NCBI GenBank assembly: GCA_938039975.1
Contig: CALHTM010000002.1
Location: forward strand, 56,845-120,844
Length of the DNA stretch: 64,000 bases
From: an uncultured Candidatus Saccharibacteria bacterium
GTDB lineage: Bacteria > Patescibacteriota > Saccharimonadia > Saccharimonadales > Saccharimonadaceae
Direction of reading: 5' to 3'
Positions 1 to 8,836 of this stretch are shown piece by piece. Under the pieces are notes generated by a model, which saw nothing but the letters and a program-made list of their open reading frames with translations, was not told where the DNA came from and did no database searches. Position numbers and translations under genes: made by a program. Positions within the stretch are counted from its first letter, which is position 1. Each line of letters opens with the position of its first letter.

Positions 1-1625
1 CCAGCCTTGCTCTGTTCAATCGCTTGGCGCAGCACTGCCACTGGCAAGCCATGTACCTTCATATCCATCTGCAGCGCCGTGATACCCTTGGCTGTACCGG
101 TCACCTTGAAATCCATATCGCCGGCAAAATCCTCAGCATCGGCAATGTCGCTCAGCACGTACGGCGTATCACCGTCCATCATTAGACCCATAGCAATACC
201 GCTAACCGGCGCCGAGAGAGGCACGCCAGCATCCATCAACGCCAGACAGCTCGAACAGGTCGCTGCCATCGACGTCGAACCGTTCTGGCTCATAATTTCG
301 GTAACGCTGCGAATGGCGTACGGGAAGTCTTCTTCGCTTGGCAGCACCGGCGTCAAGGCTCGCTCTGCCAAGTAGCCATGGCCAATTTCGCGCCGGCCCG
401 GGCTGCCCATCCGCTTAACCTCGCCAACCGTATAACCCGGCGCATTGTAATGATGCATATAGCGCCGCTCGCCGTCGTTGACCTCCATGGTATCAACCAG
501 CTGGGCGTAACTCAGCGGCGCCAGGGTGACAATATTCATACCCTGCGTCACGCCGCGGGTAAACAGGCTCGAACCGTGCGCTCGTGGCAGCAAACCAACC
601 TCTGAGCTTAACGGGCGAATTTCCGTCAAAGCGCGGCCATCCGGGCGCTTGCCGTCCTCGACAATACCGCGGCGCACATCTTTGTGTAGCGCTAAGGTAA
701 ATGCTTCATCGTATTCGTCGCGTACCTCGTCATATTCCTCAGCGCTCAAGCCCAACTTTTCGGCCATCGCTTCGTGGAATGCCCAGCGAATCTCATTGAC
801 CACCTCGTTGCGCTCCGGATACGGCCGACGGACTTTCTCGCCCAGCTTGCCATCAACCCATTCGTCAGCCGTCTGCTGAATTGCTTCATCAGGTAAGACT
901 AATTCATATTCCTGCGGGGTCGGCGCGACTTTGGCTGCCAATTCGCGCTGCAACTGAATCGCCGGCTGCATCATCTGGTGTGCCCAGGCCATCGCATCGA
1001 CGATCACCTCTTCTGATACTTCCTTAGCACCAGCTTCCACCATGGTAATACCGCTCTCAATGCCAGCCACTACCAAATCCAAATCAGATTGCTCACGTTC
1101 CTCTGGCGTCAAAAAGGCCTTAAACTCACCATTCACACGGCCCACCCGCAAGCCCGCTACCGGCCCGTCAAACGGTGTCCCGGTCAGCATCAAGGCACTC
1201 GACGCCGCAATCATCGCCACCACGTCCGGGCGGAAATCCGGATCCATGCTCAGCACCGTCGCCACGACTTGCACTTCCTGGCGGTAGCCCTTTGGAAACA
1301 GCGGCCGAATCGGACGGTCGATTAACCGGCCTATTAGCACCGCCTCGTCGCTAGGACGGCCTTCGCGCTTAATAAACCGCGAGCCAGAAATTTTGCCCGC
1401 CGCATAAAATCGTTCTTCATAATCAATCGACAGCGGGAAATAATCCAGCTGCACCGGCCGGCTGCCCACCTGGGCACTGCCCAAGACCACCGTATCGCCG
1501 TAGCGAACCAGCACACTACCAGTCGTCCGAAAACCAACGCGATTGACCTCCAACGTCAACGGCCGGCCGCACAGCTCGGTGGTAACGCTAAAAATCTCCT
1601 TGCCGCTCGGGTTAATAATACTCAT
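1..1625 (-). CDS. pnp: Polyribonucleotide nucleotidyltransferase (PNPase), 3' part missing
   Basis: Phosphorolytic 3'-to-5' exoribonuclease of cytoplasmic RNA decay. The minus strand is open from an ATG at 1625 to the window edge, about 541 codons. The translation follows PNPase: the first RNase PH-like domain with LIDRPIRPLFPKGYRQE near residues 85-100, an all-helical middle, and a second RNase PH-like domain that runs out at LRQAIEQSKAG, just before the KH and S1 domains, which must lie outside the window. A Shine-Dalgarno AAAGGAG precedes the start. In many bacteria pnp directly follows rpsO; here rpsO (5889-6155) is on the same strand but about 4 kb of other genes sit between. Identity is secure. 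Confidence 0.96.
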   Translation of the reverse strand, partial: MSIINPSGKEIFSVTTELCGRPLTLEVNRVGFRTTGSVLVRYGDTVVLGSAQVGSRPVQLDYFPLSIDYEERFYAAGKISGSRFIKREGRPSDEAVLIGRLIDRPIRPLFPKGYRQEVQVVATVLSMDPDFRPDVVAMIAASSALMLTGTPFDGPVAGLRVGRVNGEFKAFLTPEEREQSDLDLVVAGIESGITMVEAGAKEVSEEVIVDAMAWAHQMMQPAIQLQRELAAKVAPTPQEYELVLPDEAIQQTADEWVDGKLGEKVRRPYPERNEVVNEIRWAFHEAMAEKLGLSAEEYDEVRDEYDEAFTLALHKDVRRGIVEDGKRPDGRALTEIRPLSSEVGLLPRAHGSSLFTRGVTQGMNIVTLAPLSYAQLVDTMEVNDGERRYMHHYNAPGYTVGEVKRMGSPGRREIGHGYLAERALTPVLPSEEDFPYAIRSVTEIMSQNGSTSMAATCSSCLALMDAGVPLSAPVSGIAMGLMMDGDTPYVLSDIADAEDFAGDMDFKVTGTAKGITALQMDMKVHGLPVAVLRQAIEQSKA

Positions 1626-1797
1626 AAAAGAGCTCCTTTCTTCGCGGCAAGTAACAGGGATGAAAAATCGTCTTGGCTAGGCTTGGCAATTCAAAGCCGC
1701 GCGCCGCAAATTCTCGTCTCTATCACTTCCGCGTTAACAATAACTACTTTATTATAGCAGACAGCAAAGGTTATTTCATCTATATCACGTCATGCTA

Positions 1798-1826
1798 TTG
1801 CTTTTTTATCATGTTTATGCTATAAT
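1798..1826 (+). promoter_or_regulatory. Promoter giving a leaderless transcript for the 1833 gene
   Basis: TTGCTT (1798-1803), a 17-base spacer ending in TGC, then TATAAT (1821-1826). Only 6 bases separate the -10 box from the ATG at 1833, so transcription should start at the start codon. Confidence 0.8.
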
Positions 1827-1832
1827 AGAAGA

Positions 1833-2747
1833 ATGAGCACGCTTCCTATAGTTCTGCTAAGGCGCCGCCAAGACTTCTGGCAAAAAAGCCAAGAGACCGC
1901 GAGAGAATTACGGCGAGAAGCGCATACGATCGATCCAGAACGTCCGCAGCGCGGTATCGGGCGAGCTGCGCACAATCTATTGCAATTAATGCAACAAGTT
2001 GAACATCCAACTGCTGAGACCAACCAGCAACAAGAATTTTACAAGCTCTATGGCACCTATCGCGACTGGATTGCTGCCGTAACTGCCGAAAAAACAGCTA
2101 GAGACTCAAATAGGAGACTTTCTCCTAAAGATCACGAAAAAATTGTTAGTGTGCATTCTTCATTCAACGACTCGCTGCGCGAAATTTTTAACCGCTGGGG
2201 CACTGCTATCACGCCAGCTGACACAATGCAACTTCTAAATAATTTTATCCCTATAGCCGACAAACTCCACTACCGCAAGAAAATGGAAACAAGCATAAAA
2301 GGTGTACGTACAGAATTACTTGCTGAGCTAGCTCTCGAAAACATGGGCTTTAAAGTGGTCCGTGCGACTACCGAACAAGACAAGAGAGGTATTGATTATC
2401 TTATAACTGACAGCCAGGGAAATCAGACAGCAATAGATGTTAAGTCCTCAAGATTTAAAGCGAACAAAACCAATGATCGAAACGCTAGGTATTATAATGA
2501 CGGTACTATAGCTATCTGTCCATTTTCGCCCGAAACCCTCGAAAGTATTCACACAATTCTGCCTGCCGATCCATACGGGCAAATGCTGGGACCTTCAAAG
2601 GAAATGCTTAAAAACCTATCCGATTCTGGTGTTGTAGATAACGATGAATATGATAGAATTAAGGATAAATTAGAGGAGCAGATAGCAGATATGCATGAAC
2701 GAAATAGCAATCCAACACGCACAGGGAAGAAATTAACTCATGTCTAG
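1833..2747 (+). CDS. PD-(D/E)XK nuclease-like protein, function unknown
   Basis: A 304-residue soluble protein. The first 150 residues are helical and charged. From about residue 158 there is a pattern like the PD-(D/E)XK nuclease fold: a helix with glutamates (ELLAELALENMGF), then GIDYLI near residue 186, a short turn, and AIDVKSS near residue 203, giving E...D...DxK. This is the catalytic arrangement of restriction-endonuclease-like enzymes and of enzymes that act on damaged or foreign DNA. The next gene overlaps its last 8 bases, so the two are translated together. The nuclease assignment rests on motif spacing only; the substrate is unknown. The pair lies in the accessory block between rpsO and pnp. 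Confidence 0.6.
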   Translation: MSTLPIVLLRRRQDFWQKSQETARELRREAHTIDPERPQRGIGRAAHNLLQLMQQVEHPTAETNQQQEFYKLYGTYRDWIAAVTAEKTARDSNRRLSPKDHEKIVSVHSSFNDSLREIFNRWGTAITPADTMQLLNNFIPIADKLHYRKKMETSIKGVRTELLAELALENMGFKVVRATTEQDKRGIDYLITDSQGNQTAIDVKSSRFKANKTNDRNARYYNDGTIAICPFSPETLESIHTILPADPYGQMLGPSKEMLKNLSDSGVVDNDEYDRIKDKLEEQIADMHERNSNPTRTGKKLTHV

Positions 2748-3138
2748 CGAGACTAGCTTCTTTGGGGAGGAGACCGGTTCGCTTACTGAATATCACCTAG
2801 TCAATCCAGAGAAAGCATGTAGCGATATCGTCAACTCAATTAGGCGCGGAGAAGGAATTATACTATTAGCAAAAGTATCTGCCGGCATGGGAGAAACCTC
2901 AGTTAAAGATGCTACTCGGATTGAGGAAATTGCGGCTTCGTTTACTGAGTTAAGTCGAGCAAACGAAGCAAGTTTATTTGGGACTGGCGACTCGCCTCAA
3001 CTCGAGGCTAGAGGCGTAACCAAACACCCTAACTCTCTGGACTCAAATGATGGTGATAAAAAACCTCTGATCGTTGTTTTCCAGCAAAGCGATGGTAATA
3101 ATATTGATTCCGGACACTTTTTCCTGGTAGCCAAATAA
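2740..3138 (+). CDS. Small protein of unknown function, coupled to the nuclease-like gene
   Basis: A 132-residue protein starting inside the last codons of the preceding gene (8-base overlap), so the two are almost certainly one operon. I recognise no family. It is acidic, has no membrane segment and no signal peptide, and carries short segments such as GEGIILLAKVSAGMG and, at the C-terminus, SGHFFLVAK. The second half (LIVVFQQSDGNN, then GHFFLVAK) could be two beta strands. Coupling suggests a partner, inhibitor or accessory subunit of the upstream protein, but nothing in the sequence proves this. Confidence 0.6.
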   Translation: MSSETSFFGEETGSLTEYHLVNPEKACSDIVNSIRRGEGIILLAKVSAGMGETSVKDATRIEEIAASFTELSRANEASLFGTGDSPQLEARGVTKHPNSLDSNDGDKKPLIVVFQQSDGNNIDSGHFFLVAK

Positions 3139-3223
3139 TATCCTTGATATTATATCTTAATGCTAGCCCTTGCTAAATTAAGCTAATCGCAAGCTATTCA
3201 AACTTAATCAACAAGGAGGCCTT

Positions 3224-3721
3224 ATGCCACAAACCGAAAGTCTATATACTGGGCGGCGCATTAATGTCCGCGCTATTATTTATCGCGAAGGAAAAATACT
3301 CGCCGTCAAACATCGCCGCGGCGACCAAGCGGCCCCTTATTACGCCGTACCAGGCGGCGGTCTCGACCCGCGCGAGTCGCTGGCTGAGTGTCTAATCCGC
3401 GAATTACGCGAAGAAACTGGCATAACTGCCAAACCTGGCAAATTGCTATTCATCCAGCAATTCCCATCATCGCGGGCTGGCTACGAAGAGGAATTAGAGT
3501 TCTTTTTCGCGGTCGATAATCCTAATGACTTTACCGATATTGACATTAGCCAAACAACGCATGGCGCCCAAGAATTAGCGCTTTGCGAGTATATCGACCC
3601 GTCGCGGCATGTTCTTTACCCAGAGTTTCTGCAAAGCACGGATATCGCGCGATATATCAACGGCGACCAACCGGTTCTCGTCGTCGATAATTTCGACGAA
3701 CAGCACCAACAACTACTCTAG
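3224..3721 (+). CDS. Nudix hydrolase
   Basis: A 165-residue enzyme expected to cleave nucleoside diphosphates linked to another moiety, using divalent metal ions. The Nudix box is complete at about residues 44-66: Gly, five residues, Glu, then the RELREETGI segment carrying the metal-binding glutamates. An N-terminal beta strand (RAIIYREGKILAVKH) fits the fold. AAGGAGG lies 4 bases before the ATG. The final 9 bases overlap the convergent acetyltransferase gene. Substrate cannot be told from sequence; relatives clean up oxidised nucleotides or act on NADH, ADP-ribose and similar compounds. Confidence 0.9.
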   Translation: MPQTESLYTGRRINVRAIIYREGKILAVKHRRGDQAAPYYAVPGGGLDPRESLAECLIRELREETGITAKPGKLLFIQQFPSSRAGYEEELEFFFAVDNPNDFTDIDISQTTHGAQELALCEYIDPSRHVLYPEFLQSTDIARYINGDQPVLVVDNFDEQHQQLL

Positions 3722-4381
3722 CGTCACGTTTTGCCGCGCCCAATCAACTGCCGCTTGCGCCCGTTTGCGCGCCTCCAAGCTTTTTCGCGGCGGACGATCA
3801 TCGCCCCACCATTGCCGCCAAGCCCAATCTGCCGGGTTGAGGCATTCCAGGCAATCCATGTGGCGCAATCTGCCGTTCACGAACTCTTCATTGCGTTCGG
3901 TATAGACAAGTTCGTAGCCGCACTTCTCAAGCGCTCGCCAGCTCGCCGCGTTGCCGTGGATGACTGCCGACTTAATTCGGTGCAGGCCTAGATTTTCGAA
4001 AGCATACCACGTTCGTGCCCGATGGCAAGCACTGGCAATCCCCTGGCCCCAATATTTCTTATCGGCAATAACTATACCGCTTGTCGCATAATGAACGTGA
4101 TCTTTGGTTATCTCGGTAAGCGCTGTGTTGCCGATCAGCTGGCGCTTGTCGCCATCGACAACCCAAATACCCCAAACCAACTTGGTTTTATCCTTGATCA
4201 TTTCATCATACCAGGCCTGCTCGGTCTCAATCGTCTGCGCTCGGTGCGCTGATAAGTACTGTGTTACCGTGCCGCGCGCAAAACCCTCGACAAACACCTC
4301 TAGATTATCGCGCGCAAACGGCGCCAGTTCAACCGATAAGCCCCTATCGGTTGTTAATTTCATCATCGGCCCAAACGCCAT
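3713..4381 (-). CDS. GNAT family N-acetyltransferase (RimJ/RimL-like)
   Basis: A 222-residue protein. Residues 1-170 look like the RimJ/RimL branch of the GNAT fold: the acetyl-CoA-binding stretch appears as IADKKYWGQGIASACHRART, followed by NLGLHRIKSAVIHGNAASWRALEKCGYE, typical of this branch. Relatives acetylate N-terminal or side-chain amines of proteins or small molecules. A 45-residue C-terminal tail rich in Trp, Arg and Lys goes beyond the usual domain. I chose ATG 4381 because AAAGGAG stands just before it; an upstream in-frame ATG at 4420 lies inside the promoter. The 3' end overlaps the convergent Nudix gene by 9 bases. Confidence 0.85.
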   Translation of the reverse strand: MAFGPMMKLTTDRGLSVELAPFARDNLEVFVEGFARGTVTQYLSAHRAQTIETEQAWYDEMIKDKTKLVWGIWVVDGDKRQLIGNTALTEITKDHVHYATSGIVIADKKYWGQGIASACHRARTWYAFENLGLHRIKSAVIHGNAASWRALEKCGYELVYTERNEEFVNGRLRHMDCLECLNPADWAWRQWWGDDRPPRKSLEARKRAQAAVDWARQNVTLE

Positions 4382-4399
4382 CGCGCACTCCTTTCGCTT

Positions 4400-4424
4400 A
4401 ATTGTGTTTACATTATACACAATT
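4400..4424. promoter_or_regulatory. Perfect inverted repeat over the acetyltransferase promoter
   Basis: AATTGTGT (4400-4407) and ACACAATT (4417-4424) are exact complements 9 bases apart. The minus-strand -10 box TATAAT (4417-4412) lies between and under the right arm. The placement suits a repressor operator; no regulator is visible nearby. Confidence 0.5.
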
Positions 4425-4454
4425 GCAGAGGTTTAGTACACAAATAGTTATAAA

Positions 4455-5726
4455 CTATAAACTTTCAATGATACTCTGCAGATCTCTGCGAACTTTGCCA
4501 GCAAATTGCTGCAAAGCCGAGCCGCTGCCTGGTTTGGTTTGCCATACTGGCGACTGCGGGTTAGCTTTTCTCACTAAGTCAGACATTGCTTGAAGAGTTT
4601 CCGCACTAACGTTTAGTCCTCCTTTAGCTTCTAGCCTACCGGCTAGCTCTACCCTAACATTTTGGTCAAGAAATCCGCCATAAGCCCTCAAGAAGTCTCC
4701 CGCCCATTTGTCGGCTCTTTCTTGGTCGAATGGTTGGCGCTCGCCAGGTTTTGTCGTATTTTGCTCTCCAGCGGCCTGTTTTCCGTCTGACTTCGATACG
4801 TCTGCTTCAGATTTTACCGTATTTTTTTGATTGCCATCTGATTGAGCTTCGACTGGCGATGTCTTATCTTCTGCTGGCTGTGCGACCTGTTCTGCCGGAT
4901 TTTTCTCGGCGGTGCGATTACTTGTGGCAGGTTTAGCTTCTGTAGCCTCTACCTTTGGACTTTCGTTTCTAGCGGTTTCTGGCGGCGTGTTTTCTGTCAA
5001 CGCTTTAGGTTCAGGTTCGCTAGACGGCTTAGTGGCATCAGTTTCTGCTTTCGGAATTTCGGCACGCGGCGGCAACGGTGTTTCTTGTACTTTGGGCACA
5101 GCATCGCTAGCACTGGTCTCATGCGATACCAGCTCATTTGACTCCTCGCGTATCGCTGGCTGCTCGTATACTGCTTGCTCAACTGGCGGCCGCGAAGCAT
5201 ATTGAACTAGATTATCGCCTCTATCCCTGTTATGCTCACCACTGACAATACCATCAACCAAATCCTCTGGAACGCCTTTTGCTAACAAATCAGCGCGCCG
5301 ATTAAGCATTTCATCAACACTTTGCGGTCCTCTCTCGGCATCAGCATGCGACGGCAACTTACCAGTTATTTTCTCGCCAGTCATGAAAACCCGGCGAGTA
5401 GAAGCACGTTCGTTGGTCGGCGCTATTCCGCCGTCAGTAGCGGCTTTATAAGCCTCGCCGACCAGCAGCTGCCTGCCAGTGTTAGACTCTTGGCGCGCCA
5501 TAGCGGGCGGCTTATCGCCGAAGGCAATCGCTACTGCATCGCGAGCATCATTGACTTTCTCGGCCCGGCCAGCTGGCGTCCATTCGTGCGGCGTACTAAA
5601 ATTATCACCATCAAGAGAGTTAGACTTAACTATCGGCTCAATATCGTACTTCTTATAGTCAAACGACTCGCCGCGGCTGTTAGTCACCTCATGAGAAGAT
5701 ATTGGAAAGCGTTCTTTTGTGATCAT
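4455..5726 (-). CDS. Largely disordered hydrophilic protein of unknown function
   Basis: A 423-residue protein with no signal peptide or membrane helix. Residues 1-180 are of ordinary composition; residues 190-330 are very rich in Glu, Pro, Lys, Ala and Thr, and surely disordered. The C-terminal 90 residues look helical and folded (RADKWAGDFLRAYGGFLD, later AETLQAMSDLVRKA). The ATG is preceded on the minus strand by a GTATAAAAAG segment that may serve as promoter; no strong Shine-Dalgarno is seen. It is one of the accessory genes between rpsO and pnp. I recognise no family. Confidence 0.7.
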   Translation of the reverse strand: MITKERFPISSHEVTNSRGESFDYKKYDIEPIVKSNSLDGDNFSTPHEWTPAGRAEKVNDARDAVAIAFGDKPPAMARQESNTGRQLLVGEAYKAATDGGIAPTNERASTRRVFMTGEKITGKLPSHADAERGPQSVDEMLNRRADLLAKGVPEDLVDGIVSGEHNRDRGDNLVQYASRPPVEQAVYEQPAIREESNELVSHETSASDAVPKVQETPLPPRAEIPKAETDATKPSSEPEPKALTENTPPETARNESPKVEATEAKPATSNRTAEKNPAEQVAQPAEDKTSPVEAQSDGNQKNTVKSEADVSKSDGKQAAGEQNTTKPGERQPFDQERADKWAGDFLRAYGGFLDQNVRVELAGRLEAKGGLNVSAETLQAMSDLVRKANPQSPVWQTKPGSGSALQQFAGKVRRDLQSIIESL

Positions 5727-5841
5727 TTTTGTTTTGCCGTTTACTTACCTTTTTATACTAGCATAGCTTATGCTTTTTGTCAATAATATTACTTAGATTA
5801 GTAATTTTAGCAATACGGCAGCTGCAATCTACCTTTACAAA

Positions 5842-5874
5842 CCAAAAACCGCCTCGATACGAGACGGTTTTTGG
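5842..5874 (-). terminator. Rho-independent terminator after rpsO
   Basis: The 15-base arms CCAAAAACCGCCTCG and CGAGACGGTTTTTGG pair with one mismatch around an ATA loop. It begins 15 bases after the rpsO stop codon. The A/T ends of the stem give a U-run in either direction. Confidence 0.85.
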
Positions 5875-5888
5875 CCCAGGCTGCACGT

Positions 5889-6155
5889 TTATTTGCGCAG
5901 ACCGAGCTTCTCTAGCGTTGCCTTGTAGGCCTCAAAGTCCGTCTTCTCAAGGTATTTCAGCAGGCGCTTGCGCTTACCTACCATCTGAATCAGTCCGCGG
6001 CGCGCCATACGGTCGTGCTTATTGGACTTGAGATGTTCAGTCACCTCTTTGATACGAGCCGTCAAGATCGAAATCTGCGCTTGCGGGCTGCCGACATCGT
6101 TCTCGTTGACCTGAGTCAAAGCAATAGCTTTCGCTTTGTTATCCTTTGATATCAT
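5889..6155 (-). CDS. rpsO: 30S ribosomal protein S15
   Basis: An 88-residue primary 16S rRNA-binding protein of the 30S platform. The sequence shows the S15 signature: DVGSPQAQISILTARIKEVTEHLKSNKHD, then the basic helix RRGLIQMVGKRKRLLKYL, with LGLRK at the C-terminus. The length is normal for the family. A strong terminator follows directly, so it is probably transcribed separately from pnp, unlike the rpsO-pnp operon of many bacteria. The minus-strand order (DHH-like gene, truB, rpsO, then pnp further on) still follows the common nrnA-truB-rpsO-pnp order. Confidence 0.97.
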   Translation of the reverse strand: MISKDNKAKAIALTQVNENDVGSPQAQISILTARIKEVTEHLKSNKHDRMARRGLIQMVGKRKRLLKYLEKTDFEAYKATLEKLGLRK

Positions 6156-6287
6156 AGCTAATAACTTTAGCAGAGATACGCTAATCAGTCAAGATTAAGC
6201 CATAGCTTTGAGCTAAAACTAAACAATACGTACGACATAACATCTCTGCTATTAATCTTACATAATATTGCTAGTGCCAGGACTGGT

Positions 6288-6989
6288 TTATGATTCAACG
6301 CCAAAATCAGCTAGCTTTTGCGCTTGGCTAACTTGCCAATCGGCAATCTGCGTACGGCGCAATTCTTGACAGTAAGCGCCCGTATTTAGCGCTTCACCGA
6401 TATCAGCCGCCAGGCTACGAATATAGGTGCCGCTAGAGACATGGGCTCGAACTTTGAGCAGCGGATAAGCGTAATCAAGCAGCTCCAGCGCATAAATCGT
6501 CACCGCACGCTCTGGTATATCAACTTTTTTACCGCTGCGAGCTAATTTGTAGGCCCGCTGTCCGTTAATTTTGATAGCGCTGAACGCTGGCGGACGCTGC
6601 TTGATATCACCAACGAATTGCGCTAGGACGGACTTGACGACTGCTATATCCGGCTGTTTGGAGATGGATGAAGCTTGAATATCATTTTGCGGCTTACTAT
6701 TTGCAACGTACGGCATAATTTCGCCTTCCGGGTCGCCAGTTGTACTAGTCTGTCCCAGCCGGAACGTCACTTCATACACCTTATCAAGCTTGGTATAACG
6801 CATCGCGTTGCGGCATTCCTTGCCCGTAACCAAAATCAACAGGCCCGTCGCAAACGGGTCAAGCGTCCCGCAATGACCGACTTTGACTTTTTTGCCAGCC
6901 CGATGGCTAAGCACGCGGCGAACTCGCGCCACTACCCCGAAGCTAGTCATGCCTGGCGGCTTATCAATCAATATAACCCTGTCATTCAT
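6288..6989 (-). CDS. truB: tRNA pseudouridine(55) synthase
   Basis: A 233-residue enzyme that isomerises U55 in the T loop of most tRNAs. The N-terminus (IDKPPGMTSFGVVARVRR) and the catalytic loop KVGHCGTLDPFATGLL, containing the nucleophilic Asp, are intact. Later motifs RPPAFSAIKINGQRAYKLAR and SGTYIRSLAADIGE also match. Between residues about 85 and 110 there is a short insert (rich in Ser, Gln, Asn) relative to common TruB proteins, and a PUA domain is absent. The ATG lies 6 bases after an extended -10 box, so the mRNA should be leaderless. Confidence 0.96.
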   Translation of the reverse strand: MNDRVILIDKPPGMTSFGVVARVRRVLSHRAGKKVKVGHCGTLDPFATGLLILVTGKECRNAMRYTKLDKVYEVTFRLGQTSTTGDPEGEIMPYVANSKPQNDIQASSISKQPDIAVVKSVLAQFVGDIKQRPPAFSAIKINGQRAYKLARSGKKVDIPERAVTIYALELLDYAYPLLKVRAHVSSGTYIRSLAADIGEALNTGAYCQELRRTQIADWQVSQAQKLADFGVES

Positions 6990-6995
6990 ACTTCA

Positions 6996-7004
6996 AGTAT
7001 ATCA
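6996..7004 (-). promoter_or_regulatory. Extended -10 promoter of truB
   Basis: Minus-strand TGATATACT, with 6 bases between the -10 box and the ATG at 6989. Confidence 0.7.
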
Positions 7005-7066
7005 GCATACCCCGTAGCATTGATTCTAAAATCTTTTCAGAGTCAACCTGAAGTCTATCCGCAAAC

Positions 7067-8836
7067 TTAAGCTTGCCCTGGAATCTTGAACTGAGCCGGA
7101 TCATTTGATGTTGGTACCGAAACTGCTGGAGCTGGCGGCGGCGGTAGAGTAGATTCTAAAGTGTCAGCTCCGACCCCGCCATTAGCTGGTACTGGCGGCA
7201 AGGATGAAAAATCTGGCAACGGCGGTAATGGCGGTAGTGGCGGCAAATCATCAACCGCGCCAGACGATGGCGCAGCTGATGCTGCCGACAGAGCTGCATC
7301 AACGGCAGACCGCGCTTGGTCTTGATCTGAACTAGCAGGATTTGCGGCTGGCGCAGCTTCTACGCTAGGTGCTGGCATACTCGGCTGTACCGTTACCCCT
7401 TTCGAAGAAACCGCCTCGGGCGCCGCATCAACTGGCGCAACTTCTGATAAGACATCGCGAACCGTCGGTTCTACCTCGGTCTTATCGGCTACGGCATTAA
7501 ATGGCGATTGCATTGACGGCGGCTGCGACGCCACCGCACCGCGATCGTGGCTTAAAATGACGCGATTATGCATGTCTTTTTCAGCTTTTCTAGCTTCCTC
7601 GGCAGCCTGTTCGGTTGTCGCGTTAAAAGTACCACCAATCGACGGTTCGCCCGGGCTAACTGGCATCGCTAGACCTGGCCCTGGCGCAAATGGAGCAACT
7701 GGCGGCAAAGCTAGATCTTCTTTGGCCGCTTCATCTACTTCTGCTGAGCTGGCAGCAATATCGCGCTGCAAATCGGCGACCGACGGCATATCTCGCCTAT
7801 CAGCTTCAGGCTCAACAGCAGGAATTGATGCTAACTGTTCGGCTAATTTCTTTTCGGCGGCAGCGGCGGCATCTCGGCTGCTTCGCTTCTCTAATTCTTC
7901 ATTGGCAGCCCTCAGAGCTTCATCGGAATGGCGCCTATCAATTGCATTCTTGACGTCGTCAACATCACCAACTGGCTCGTGCGAAATCGACAATGCGCCA
8001 ATGTCGCCAGAATTTTTAGACTCATCCTTTTTGGAGGATTTTTCTTCGTCCTTGCTTTTTGCTTCAGGCACTGGAATTGGCTTATCGTGCGATTCTTTGA
8101 GCTTAGTGGCAATCAGCTGCTGGTTAGCACCATCTGCCATCAATTGAGCAGCCACGGTCATCGCCGCCGAGCTAGTATGCGCATTGCTGAAACGATCGGT
8201 TGCTGCCACGATACCTGTCAAAAACGCCGTAGCGATTTGTTCGTCAATCAGCCGGCTCTCGCCTCTTAATTCGTTAGCCAACCGGCACAAGACCTCGCTA
8301 TAGCAGCTAGCTCGCGGATTACTCCACTCCAGACTACCGAGCTGGGTTGACTCGCCAAGCGATACGCTTGCTACAACCGCATCGTGCAAAATTCGGCCAT
8401 GGCTCTCGAGCGCATGATCCAAATCAGCTTCATCTTTGACGCCAATTGCCAACACCATCTCGACATTATAGTCTCCTTGGCTAAAGTCCAAATCTTTCTG
8501 GTTGATTGTCGTACGGTACGGCGTAATAAAAATCTTGACCATATCATCGACAATCTTGTAACGTAAGTGATCAGCCTTTTCCTTATCCAGCGCGATGATA
8601 AAGTCGCGCAAACTATCAACTGTACTTTCAAACGTTTTCTCGGGCTGTAGAAATTTAATCGCTGGCGGCACTGCCCCGCTAAATACTGCCGTCGCATGCT
8701 TATTTAACTTATTGATTAGCAGCGTGATGCCCAAAGCAGCGCTCAATTCGTCAACCGACGGATTGGCGCTAACCGTAACGAGAATATTATTACTTTCTTT
8801 GACTTTCTCTACTATCTGGTTTAGCACGTCTGCCAT
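7067..8836 (-). CDS. Degenerate DHH-type protein with long Pro/Ala-rich tail
   Basis: A 589-residue protein. Residues 1-230 resemble the DHH phosphoesterase fold of NrnA (nanoRNase/pAp phosphatase): ILVTVSANPSVDELSAALG sits where active members have the His-x-x-x-Asp-x-Asp motif, but His and Asp are replaced; the DHH triad region reads LHDAVVASV. The domain is therefore probably not catalytic in the usual way. Residues 250-589 are low-complexity, rich in Ala, Pro, Glu, ending in long Pro/Leu runs (PPLPPLPPLPDF). The position next to truB is the usual one for nrnA, which supports the family link. AGGA precedes the ATG. Function unknown; perhaps a binding scaffold. Confidence 0.65.
   Translation of the reverse strand: MADVLNQIVEKVKESNNILVTVSANPSVDELSAALGITLLINKLNKHATAVFSGAVPPAIKFLQPEKTFESTVDSLRDFIIALDKEKADHLRYKIVDDMVKIFITPYRTTINQKDLDFSQGDYNVEMVLAIGVKDEADLDHALESHGRILHDAVVASVSLGESTQLGSLEWSNPRASCYSEVLCRLANELRGESRLIDEQIATAFLTGIVAATDRFSNAHTSSAAMTVAAQLMADGANQQLIATKLKESHDKPIPVPEAKSKDEEKSSKKDESKNSGDIGALSISHEPVGDVDDVKNAIDRRHSDEALRAANEELEKRSSRDAAAAAEKKLAEQLASIPAVEPEADRRDMPSVADLQRDIAASSAEVDEAAKEDLALPPVAPFAPGPGLAMPVSPGEPSIGGTFNATTEQAAEEARKAEKDMHNRVILSHDRGAVASQPPSMQSPFNAVADKTEVEPTVRDVLSEVAPVDAAPEAVSSKGVTVQPSMPAPSVEAAPAANPASSDQDQARSAVDAALSAASAAPSSGAVDDLPPLPPLPPLPDFSSLPPVPANGGVGADTLESTLPPPPAPAVSVPTSNDPAQFKIPGQA

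Noticed and set aside
7..1537. Several open frames on the plus strand and one extra minus frame across the pnp region
   Set aside because: The minus-strand pnp translation runs without break through the same bases and matches a known protein; the others are its shadows.
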